This document shows positions 34,609 through 64,000 of a DNA stretch of 64,000 nucleotides, one piece after another. The notes below the pieces were generated by a model. The model worked only from the letters and a program-made list of their open reading frames with translations. It was not told the origin of the DNA and made no database searches. Every line of letters starts with the position of its first letter. Position 1 is the stretch's first letter. Made by a program: the position numbers and the translations under genes. Location of the stretch: contig NC_019864.2 in the NCBI RefSeq assembly GCF_002234675.1, forward strand, positions 21,020,582 through 21,084,581, written 5' to 3'. This DNA comes from Oryzias latipes (taxonomy: Eukaryota; Chordata; Actinopteri; Beloniformes; Adrianichthyidae).

Positions 34609-35260
34609 AGACACTCTCAAATGAAAATCGTGTTATTAACATGTTCTTGTGGCATTTTTCTTACGATGGAGATAATGTATACAGAAAATTCAGCTTAAAA
34701 TAGCATTTCTGAGTATTTCTTTACCAAAATCACTGTGAATCAGGGGCAGACGAAAAAAATTCTGTTGGAAAGAGCTTGTTGTTAACTTTTATTTAACCAG
34801 GTAAAAAACGACAACATTGAAATTAACATCTCTTTTGCTAGGGTAACCTGGCCGAGATGCAGTAGCACACATCAAAAAATATCAAATAAAACAATAAGAG
34901 TAGAATTATTACTATTTAAAATCACGGTGCAGCAAATTAACTTAGTGTTATAAAATGCAATAAATGTGAAACAGTCGGACATAGGGTGCAAACGATGTAA
35001 AGGGTATGGGAATGTTATAGTGCAAGAGATGCAATATGCATTATACAAAATAAAAACACAAGCAATTACGGATAGACTTTCTCTGCTACACACAATACAA
35101 AGAAAAAAATCGAAATGAAAATTTTTGGTTCAGTTTGAAAAGAATTCTAAGCATAGGCAGCAGAAAACCTGAAGACTGAAGCTTGTAGCTGTGACATAGT
35201 AGCAACAGCCGCAGACCATAAGTCTGACCATCCAGTTTCAGACAAATAGATCCATTAACA
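34609..35260 (+). mobile_element. Family A element interrupted by a LINE-like fragment
   Basis: Starts agacactctcaaatgaaaat and follows the family as far as ttggaaagagcttg at about 34777. The sequence then breaks into a foreign block (34779-35095) and resumes family A text with gaagcttgtagctgtgacat and ccagtttcagacaaata. The right end is replaced by a hAT-like terminus at 35261. Confidence 0.6.
34779..35095 (-). repeat. LINE-like 3' fragment nested in family A
   Basis: It opens with cttttatttaaccaggtaaa, continues gaaattaacatctctttt and then aacctggccgagatgc. This is the reverse orientation of a common fish retroposon tail. No coding remnant is visible. Confidence 0.5.
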
Positions 35261-35330
35261 CAGGCATGTCCAAAGTCCGGCCCGTGGGCCAGATGCATCC
35301 CGCGTTCAAATTTCCTTTGATTAAGTCATT
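35261..35330 (+). mobile_element. hAT-like terminus
   Basis: caggcatgtccaaagtccgg followed by cccgtgggcca is a typical vertebrate hAT end. A matching right end could not be located with confidence, so only the terminus is annotated. Confidence 0.45.
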
Positions 35331-35805
35331 CACATGTGGTTCTTCCAGCAATTTTCTACAATCTCTGTACAATTTCTTGATTGTGGTTGGCTAAATCGTG
35401 TTTTAAAATGTTGTAAAACCTGCGGCAACACAATTGTCCGATACTTCTGTGACACTTTCTAGCTCATTTCTAAAATGTCAACAGTAAACACAAAAAAAGT
35501 TGAAGGTAAGGGCCACTGCTTCTCAATTAAATGAAAAAGAGATTTTAAAAAGTCAAAATTCTGAAGCTTGTTTTAGATGAAATCCGTTTATTTTTATGGT
35601 GCTTTTAATTGCTTTCGTAGTCTGATGATTGCTTGCAACTTACAGTACAAATACAAATCGATGACACAATAATGGAAAACATGTTTTTGACAATCGCTTA
35701 TTGGGCCAAACCCAGCTTTGCTTCTAACAAATAATAAACATGTGGCACCATCTCCTTTCTGGTCGGTTTTATAAAGATCTTCTGGGAGCTCTCAGACTCT
35801 ACAGA

Positions 35806-35880
35806 CCAGAGGTCTGCAACCTGAGGCACATGCAGCTCTTTCATCCCTTCATTGTGGCTCTTTGACTAAATAAATAAATG
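35806..35880 (+). mobile_element. Second hAT-like terminus
   Basis: ccagaggtctgcaacctgag followed by gcacatgcagctctttca resembles the fish hAT end that reads gtctgcaacctg and gctctttg. The right boundary is not resolved. Confidence 0.4.
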
Positions 35881-36748
35881 CCACCAATTTAAATAAATAA
35901 CGGGTTCGCAACTTTAGTTCAAAATTTTCAGTCATGAAGTGTGGTTGTTTATGATTTGATTTTTAACTTATCAAAAACAAATTCAGGGTAAAAGGTTCAA
36001 TCACCCGCAGATTTCGAGAAGACACTTTTTGGATATGTAAAAATGATCAATAAAACGTGTGCAATGAAAAAAGCTGACGTGAAGTAGCTTGACGTGTTTC
36101 CCATTACAGACCACCAGGGGGCGATGTTCACTATCCAAACGGTTTTTAAAATGTGTTAAGAGCATTCAGGAATCAATAAACCACACCAATAAAATATTTG
36201 ATCACATATGTCACAGGTAATTTCACAACAAAAGTGACTGTGCAAAAATCAAAGCTATTCTTTCTTAATTTGAAAAGCATAGGGGGGGGGGGGATTTAAT
36301 GTTAATCCCACAATATCCTTTTCAGTCAAAACAAGCCTTATACATAAAATGCTATTCTAGTAAAATAAAACGGCATATTTTATCTGGATGTGATTCTTTT
36401 TCATTTTTAAAAATTCATCATTAGGGATAGAAAATTAACAAAAAGGGATTTTATGATAGACTAAAAGAGCATTAGCAGAAAAACAAGTCAAAGTAATGAT
36501 AATAGCTTTCTTTTACCGTTTTAAACATTAAATTATATTAAGTGAGGGCATACAAACTATTAAATAGAAAAATATTTCTTTCTTATACAAATTCTCACAG
36601 GAACTATCAAAAATGTGAAATATAATACAAAGTATTTCAATGGTTCTTAGACGTTTAACATACTTATAAAAAAGAATAAAATAACTTCACCAAATCCAGT
36701 TTGACAACATTCAGGACTTTCACAAGCGCCATGCGTCGTTACGTGCTC
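35881..36748. other. AT-rich spacer between erc1 and wnk1 promoters
   Basis: No gene is recognised. Contains a run of twelve G at 36282-36293 and otherwise unremarkable AT-rich sequence, parts of which may belong to the hAT-like element on its left. Confidence 0.4.
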
Positions 36749-36995
36749 GGCGCATGCGCTGACAATCCATGCTAGCCGTTATTCCCTCATCTGTAGCAAC
36801 AGCGTCGCTTGTTTGAAAACGAGCCCCAGAAATTGCTCTTCCAGTATTGAATAGCTAGAATACTACGTGTACATGTCTGACATTTGTATATGTGGGATAT
36901 AATAATTTCAATTTCAAGAATGTGAAGAGGACGTTATGGTATGAAAATAATTTCAACGACGCTGAGTGGCTTGTGTTGTGGAAACTGGATACGAG
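36749..36995 (+). promoter_or_regulatory. Predicted wnk1 promoter and untranslated first exon
   Basis: A CpG-containing block begins with ggcgcatgcgct (36749-36760), which fits the NRF1 consensus of CpG-type promoters. It ends in a strong donor, acgag followed by gtaggtcc, after 36995. No ATG in frame with WNK1 is present, so the exon would be untranslated. A second possible 5' exon with donor gtacgt lies near 37727. Confidence 0.45.
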
Positions 36996-38576
36996 GTAGG
37001 TCCATCTGCCACCCGGCGCCGCCAACAGATAGCTGTTTTTGAAAAGCTAATTGCTAATCGCTATAACAAATAACTTGACAAGTAGTAATTTGAAATGTCT
37101 GCCATATCATTTAAACACAATTGGGCAAATTTAATAATAACATAAATGGTTGTCTTGAAACTATCCCTGAAGATTAAAAAAGGTAAACTGCGCAACCTCA
37201 GCTAAGCTAGTTTTGGCCTCATTAAAAGCCTCTTAGCGTTAAATTGAATGGAGCTACAAGGAGTTTGGCCCCTTTTTAGGTCAATAGCAACATTTGTCTA
37301 GCTAACAACATTACCACAGTAGGCTGCAGTGGCGCTGTTTGTTTGTCTTCCAATGAAAACCGTCCTCACAAGAGCAGCGTTTTGTTAATCATCCCAGAAA
37401 ATGTAAAATTGACTTTTTTTGTCGTATTATGATTTTATAATTTATATTGATGGGTTTTAAACATTTTATTTAGGTTTAAAATCAGAGCAATGCCGAACTG
37501 TTACTGGAATTGCTGCTGGGCGGAAAACTCAAAGAGAAGACGCGGAAATTAGTCATTCTTGTCTCTCGTCTCTGTCTTAAGATTAGCCGACGACAGCTAA
37601 CTAGCTAGCTAGCTGTGTGCTATTTAGCTTGCTAACAAAGAGCCGTCGCTCCCACTTGCTTCGTGACGCTAAAGTCGATGCTGCCATTTCAATTGGATGT
37701 GGTGTCATGTATACAAAGAAAAATGGGTACGTAATTAGAGGTCAAGAATTACTTTCGTCCCAATTGTTGAAAAAGGGCTGCTGGGTTTGTTTATTACGTG
37801 TGAAGATGTTGCTGCTATGTTGACGTTATCCGGTTTAGTTCTGACATGGTTGCCTTCGGTGGTCATGGCTGCTACCATTTCAAGAAAAAACGGACTAATC
37901 AAAATAAACAGCTTTGATTCCACAGGTTATAAAAGGAAACTGATTTACTTTTACTACGTAATAATATAAATGACGGGTTGCAGATACAATTCGTGCTTTG
38001 CCACGTTCAACGGAATTTCAGTTCCTGATTGATAAATAGTATGTTATATTTTAGTGTCATTTTATTTCCGTCTGATTGTGTGATCAGCAACTCATACTCC
38101 ATACTAATTGTTTTTAGATTTGAGATCTTTACTTTGACTTGAAATAGTTAGGAAATGCCTGACAATTTTATATGCATATATTCTTTCTACATGATGCAAA
38201 ATAGAAATATGATTTTTATGTAAATAAGATCTGATCAATAGTGTTTTAAAATCAAATGCACAAAGAGGCTGGTTTTAACATAATGAAAGAATCTTAGTTA
38301 CCATCAAAAATATATTTCTTCAGTGAGGGACCACCTCATCTTAGTAATGATAAAATGACTCATGAGTTTTTGTGTATTTAGGAGTATCATAATGGAAATT
38401 TACTCAACTTGTGCAACATTTATACTTATATTTGCTATGTGCTTCTTACTTTAGGTGTGTTTAAAAGCTAGGTTTACTGTAAAGCTTGTCTGTTATGATT
38501 ACTTTTACACATGTTGATACTTGACATAATGTTTGCTACTTTTCTAACATGTTGGGTGTCTGTTTTTATGTTTCAG
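36996..38576 (+). other. Predicted wnk1 5' intron
   Basis: No coding sequence is recognised. Short frames around 37617-37969 lack homology and splice context. The region ends in a good acceptor, tatgtttcag, just before 38577. Confidence 0.45.
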
Positions 38577-39003
38577 GGGGAAAACAGATTGTAGTCTATT
38601 CAAAGTATCCATCCATCCTGTCTCTGCTTCTGTCATAAGCCATGCATGGATGTTCCTGACTAGTAATTCCTTATGCTTGAAAGAAGCCTTTTCCAGTTCT
38701 GTGCACTATGGATAGTGTGGACCTAAAGAGATTGGTGTATAAAAATCCAGCCTCCATTCTCTGCTGTGGTGTTCAGTCTCTTTCCAGTTACAAGAGGACA
38801 CCTCCCATTTTACTCTTCCAGTCCTTACTCAATATATCTAAAGACTCTCTTTAGTGAGTATAAAGGACTGTTGTTTTTTTTTGTATCATTTGTTTCTTGA
38901 GTGCAGTTTAAATTGCTTTTGCAAGCTCATATGGAGACATGGAAGAAGTTTTAATTTAGGTCTTGAGTCATTGCACCCCATTGATTTTAGTGTGGGTGGT
39001 GGG
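38577..39003 (+). other. wnk1 5' UTR within the ATG exon
   Basis: Lies between a good acceptor (tatgtttcag) and the first in-frame ATG at 39004. The frame stays open to 38854, but its upstream part has no ATG and no similarity to WNK N-termini, so it is taken as untranslated. Confidence 0.55.
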
Positions 39004-59783
<20,780 letters not shown>

Positions 59784-62241
59784 CCTCATTGGGGGGCCTT
59801 GCTTTAGACTGGGATGAAGGACCAAATAGAACAGAGATGTTCCACAGTCCTTGATGGAGAACCACGACCCGCCTTTGCAGTTTCCCGCTGTTGTTGCGTT
59901 GCATCATCACTTTTTATTTCCACCTTTATCGTTGCGTGTTCCTGTGAATAGTTGACCAGCAGGGTTGATGTCCTCTCTGGCTAAACCATGACTGTGGGGC
60001 GGGGGCGGGGGGAGTGCAATACACACTCGCAGCACAGAAATGTCCTGCTTAACCTGCCATGAGCTGTGAAAATGAGCTGTGATGAGTCAGCCGGCTGGGT
60101 CAGACATTACCAACAGCAGCCAAATAGGAGGGCAGATGTTATCCTTCCTTTGAAGAGGATTTGGGGAAGAAGGATTGTAGTTCTTATCCTTACAGGCCAG
60201 ACTTGAAGCCTTTCATGCCACAGACATGTTCATACACACCTGAGTGAACATGAATTTAGTTCTATGACTTGGGATGGGAAGGGATGTTTACGTTGGTGAG
60301 GGCGGGACGGTGTATAGAGGGTCTGATGGGAGAGTGGAGCAGAGAGACTTGTAGAGTTGGTAGAAGAAAGATTTGAGAAGTTAGTCTGGAAAATGATTGC
60401 AGTATAAATACATCCCATTATTATTAATATTATTAGGTACAAGGCAATAACAAGTAGATCAACTTGTAATTGTGGCCTTAATTCCCAAAACGCACATGAC
60501 CACCGGCTCTGTACATAGATTTTTCCATTGGGCTCTGTGTACACGTTAAACATATTGCTGTCTCTGTCGTCATGTGACTTGAGTTTTTATGTCATAAAGA
60601 TTTAATATGGTGATCTATTCTTTACAACTGACTTATGGACCAGTGGATCTGCGGTCTGTAAAAGCTTTGTCCTGGTGTTGACCACCGCTGACTGTTGGAT
60701 GCCGACTCCGATCAGTCCCAACATGGCCGCTTTGCCGGCTTTTCCCACCAAACGGATTCACACAAACCACTTTTTACTTTGTGCTCAGAAATGAGATGCT
60801 CCGATAGAACTTATATCAAACTTTATAAATATATATAGCTTTTCAAAAAACGGATTCACCCACACCACTCCCAACATCACAGATATAAACAAGTTCTGAG
60901 CAAAGTCCCAAAATCCTTCTACCCATCACATTTAAGTGTGACCTTTCACATCACAAGTGTCTGAGGTTCTCTGTCTGTGGTCTGTTTTTGTCTGCTTATA
61001 TTTAATACAACAGACGATGTTCGTTATGGACCTGTATTCAGCCATCAGATTTTGATGTTGTTTCACTGTAATTATTAAAGGTTGTTAAACAACATGTAGT
61101 TAATGAAATATAAAAAAAAGTGCAATTGCAGGGTTGTTGTAATTGGTATCCCACTCACCGTGCAGGAAGACTCCTGCGGTCTGTTAAGCTCTTCTATGAC
61201 TGCCCTGTCACCCTTTTCTATTTTATTGTACATATGCTAATGTGAGGTGAAAGCTTTCACAGTTCTCAGTCACTAGAGTTTGCTTGTGATGACTCTTTCT
61301 GAATGCACATGCACTCTAATCCGTAGACACCAGGAAGACTTTAGTGCCTTGCATCCTCATTAACAACCACCCACATTAATCCAGTATTGCAGCCTCGACC
61401 GTGCATCAGAGAACCAGTAACTAAAGCAGTGCATGACGACACCCAACACGGCCACTTCCCAGCATGCAACACTGAAACTTTGGCCACATGCTGGACTTGC
61501 AGAACAAATGGCACACGAAGTGGTAAACTTATTTTAGCTTTTTTTTTCCCCCTCTACAGTTACATTTGTGTCGAGTAATCTCTGTATTTATACTCAGCTC
61601 ATGTGAACATAGTTTTCTGGCTGACCTGTGTTTTTGGTGGGTTTATTATTAAACAATTTTCATACTTGTTCTGGAAGCAAGTGACCTGTACAAAGGTTTA
61701 AAAGTTGTCATGCTGACTCAACTGTTGTCTTATAGGAGTGCCATGCTGATGTTGTGACTCTTCCACCTGCTTGTAGATTAAATTAACTTCTCTAGAGAAA
61801 AAAAATAGTTACTGCAATGCAGAATATGCAATGTTGAAAGTTTTTAATGGGGTCGAAAAGGGGTATTTGACATATTTGCATGCTGATGAGGGTATTTACT
61901 AGTATTAGTAAATACATTCTTGGTGTTGACCCTTTTTTTTGTTGTTTGGCTGTTCTCAGTATATCAAAGGCGCAACCTCAACGTCACATGATCAGTCTGG
62001 GTTCAGTTGTGCATGCCAGCTTCACTGGTGTTTACCTTTCCGTATGATTACCAAGCCACCACTGTACAGCACAAACTCCACAGGGTCAGGTCCGCGCGCT
62101 GCCCCTTTCCATCAGTAATTATCAGGCATCTTCGTACTGTGTAAGGCCACTGACAGATTTCTGATCCCTCCTTTTTTGACTTTCTGTGATCCTGTATCTG
62201 TTTTGTGTATGTTTTTTCACGTTGTACAAAATGTAAAAACA
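59784..62241 (+). other. Presumed wnk1 3' UTR
   Basis: No gene is recognised between the wnk1 stop and the AATAAA at 62242. Short frames are unconvincing. The length is plausible for a WNK1 3' UTR, and earlier termination cannot be excluded. Confidence 0.45.
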
Positions 62242-62247
62242 AATAAA
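62242..62247 (+). terminator. Candidate wnk1 poly(A) signal
   Basis: Canonical AATAAA about 2.46 kb after the wnk1 stop codon, following T-rich sequence with several tgt elements. It is 130 bases from the candidate rad52 signal on the other strand. Confidence 0.5.
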
Positions 62248-62376
62248 AATATCAGAAGTCATGGTGCTTTTGACATTGATTTAAATTCTTTTTTCGAGCA
62301 TCTTTTCATTAAGTTTTTCATTTTCTTAAAACATGAAATTTAATCTGAGGACTTCTGTTTCTATATACAAATTGTT

Positions 62377-62382
62377 TTTATT
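62377..62382 (-). terminator. Candidate rad52 poly(A) signal
   Basis: AATAAA on the minus strand (TTTATT on plus), 120 bases after the rad52 stop codon. Confidence 0.5.
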
Positions 62383-62501
62383 TTTTCAGGGGAGAAATAA
62401 AACGAGTAACGTCTTCACCAAAAACACATTGCAGCACCCATTAACAGTGAAAACATGAATGTATTATTGAAAAAACAAGATCCGATCAGCGACTGAAGCT
62501 C

Positions 62502-63018
62502 TCACGTGTCGAGTCTGCGTTTCTTCATGTGCTGCCCGTTTCTGTGTGGACTGTATTCACCTGATTTAAGAAAGAAAAGTGAGTGAGGAACCTTCTTACT
62601 GAGTAATGGAGACTGTTACACCTCACCTGGTCTTCCCTGATGATGCTGGGGTCTGTACAGAGCCTGGTTGTGTGCCATGTTGTCCACCAAAGATCCGGAA
62701 GGTCTGCCTGGAGCTCTCTGAGGCGTCTTACTGCGAGTCTGCATCTGGTGATTACTGGGAGTGCTGGGCGTGAGACCTTTGGGAGACGAGCCGCACGCTG
62801 GAATGTTCTGCTCATCAATCCCATCCAGAGTGAAATCCCAGAGCTCGGGATCGTCTTCAGAGAGGAACAAAAACAAAAGGCGTAAGAAGCACAAGTCGCC
62901 ATGCGGTCCTCCTGTGGGGATTTATTCTGCTTCACAGAACCTGCTAAACATGGGTCCTTGCTGCTGGGATGGTTTTCAGTAGAGATGCTCTCGCTGGACC
63001 TCAACTCTCCGCTGTGAC
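62502..63018 (-). CDS. rad52: RAD52 homologue, C-terminal exons only
   Basis: Three exons of the 3' end are visible: 62941-63018, 62627-62854 and 62502-62560 (stop TGA at 62502-62504). RAD52 is a nuclear ring protein that anneals single strands and interacts with RPA and RAD51 in homology-directed repair. The ring-forming N-terminal domain lies outside the window or in unseen exons. The identification rests on the final residues SPHRNGQHMKKRRLDT, which match the human C-terminal basic nuclear localisation signal (HRKSQDMKKRKYDPS), and on its position next to wnk1, as in human. The exon 62627-62854 encodes the low-complexity DDPELWDFTLDG region. The donor of exon 62941-63018 (gttctg) is weak, so that exon is less certain. 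Confidence 0.85.
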
Positions 63019-63276
63019 CTGCAGAACAGAAACAACGGAGTGAAAAAGCTCCCTATGAGACATCTGAATAACAGAACAGCTTCATTTAAATGCATTTCTG
63101 ACATAAGTTAACTTTATGGATAAGCCAAGTCATTGAGCTGCACAACCATCTTCTCAGTTTGTGTTTTAAATAAAAATCTTAAAGACCTACTCAGATAAAA
63201 ATGTTGTGTTTAACGACTTCTTGTGGCATTTTTCTCATAATTATGCTTAAATTAGCATTTCTGAGTATTTCTTTAA

Positions 63277-63479
63277 CCCTTCTGCTATCCTATGACCCCA
63301 CCCTTACATTGACGTGTTATTCCTAGCATGACAAAGGTGGAAAAAGGTGGAAAGATTTCATGTAGTCCATGGACACCAGTGAAGATCACAAATCATTGAA
63401 GAAAAAAGGTTCAGAGCACTGTCTAGTGGGTCTAGATGACCCAACTCCCAATGGTAAAGTGCCTAGGATAGCACAAGGG
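63277..63479. mobile_element. piggyBac-like MITE at a TTAA site
   Basis: A 203-base element flanked on both sides by TTAA (63273-63276 and 63480-63483). Its ends, cccttctgctatccta and taggatagcacaaggg, are inverted repeats with one or two differences. TTAA duplication and CCC-starting ends are diagnostic of the piggyBac group. There is no coding capacity. Confidence 0.85.
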
Positions 63480-63566
63480 TTAAACAAATTGTGGTAAATC
63501 TGTAACAGATGAGGAAATGCCGTTGGAAAGAGCTTGTACAGCCACAAGCTCTGCTTCATTCTAATG

Positions 63567-63738
63567 CAGGGGTGGGCACTGAGGGCCGCATTCCTGCATG
63601 TTTTCCAGCATACCCTGCTCTGGCATGTTCTGATTGGCTGGACACACCTGAACCAGGTAATCAGCCATGAGTAGAGCAAGACTATCTAGAAATCATGCAG
63701 ACACACCAGCCCTCGAGGCCTGGAATTGCCCACCCCTG
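63567..63738. mobile_element. hAT-type MITE with exact 8-bp target duplication
   Basis: A 172-base element with ends caggggtgggca and tgcccacccctg, a perfect 12-base inverted repeat. It is flanked by exact copies of ttctaatg at 63559-63566 and 63739-63746. The 8-bp duplication identifies the hAT superfamily. Confidence 0.9.
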
Positions 63739-64000
63739 TTCTAATGCATCCACTTGTAGACGACTAGATGTCCGAGCGGGCACCTGGCACAAATGTACGG
63801 CTTGATAGATAATGAGCATGAAAACAGGTGGATGATGGGAAAGGGGCCGGGGTTACCCCATGCCAACAGTCCATCCACAACTCAGTGAACTACTGCTGAT
63901 CTGTCTCATTAAAAATGACATGTTTTTTTTTTCTAAGGCTAAAAACAGCATAATCAAAATCACTGGGAACACTTTGATATAGATCAAGAGATAATCGGAG

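Larger units (their letters stand above)
63183..64000 (+). mobile_element. Family A element with two nested insertions, cut by window edge
   Basis: Begins agacctactcagat and carries the family landmarks tcttgtggcatttttctc, gagtatttcttta, ccgttggaaagagcttgt, cacttgtagacgactagat and aggctaaaaacagcataatc. It still reads family text near the right terminus (agataatcggag) at the last base of the window. Two foreign elements with intact target duplications interrupt it. It lies in a rad52 intron. Confidence 0.8.

Noticed and set aside
38854-39003. Fifty codons upstream of the wnk1 ATG in the same frame
   Set aside because: They begin with GTG, contain no ATG and do not resemble WNK N-termini; the ATG at 39004 fits better.

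Overview
The window is vertebrate nuclear DNA, almost certainly from a percomorph teleost fish. It holds small multi-exon genes with GT-AG introns, dispersed fish-type transposon relics (Tc1, hAT-like, piggyBac-like, a tRNA-derived SINE, LINE tails), (CA)n and (GT)n tracts, and no prokaryotic features. Four protein-coding genes are supported: fbxl14 (+, intronless), erc1 (-, 19 coding exons plus an alternative last exon), wnk1 (+, 27 coding exons) and the 3' end of rad52 (-, three terminal exons). Teleosts often keep two copies of these genes, so I do not assign a/b paralogue suffixes.

Layout. 1-12066: no supported protein gene; AT-rich DNA with a SINE fragment, a LINE tail, two copies of an inverted-repeat element (called family A here), a hAT-like relic and a decayed Tc1 transposon. 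12067-13278: fbxl14, with a poly(A) signal at 13918. 14231-14686: hAT-like element. 14818-34500: erc1, read right to left, with introns carrying several transposon copies. 34500-38576: the erc1/wnk1 divergent promoter interval, with a CRE palindrome at 34499 and an NRF1-like palindrome at 36749, interrupted by repeats. 38577-62247: wnk1. 62377-63018: the rad52 3' end, then a rad52 intron filled by a three-layer transposon nest that runs off the right edge.

The genes form two convergent pairs, fbxl14>/<erc1 and wnk1>/<rad52. The same pairs lie together on human 12p13.33, but there the WNK1-RAD52 pair sits in the opposite orientation relative to ERC1-FBXL14. The products act separately: an F-box substrate receptor, a coiled-coil active-zone/cortical scaffold, a chloride-sensing kinase that controls SPAK/OSR1, and a DNA strand-annealing repair protein. 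The most informative details are a 27-base alternative erc1 exon encoding the RIM-binding tail GIWA, the absence of room for a known erc1 cassette exon, a wnk1 degron reduced to its PExDQ core, and a wnk1 RFx[V/I] docking motif assembled only by splicing.
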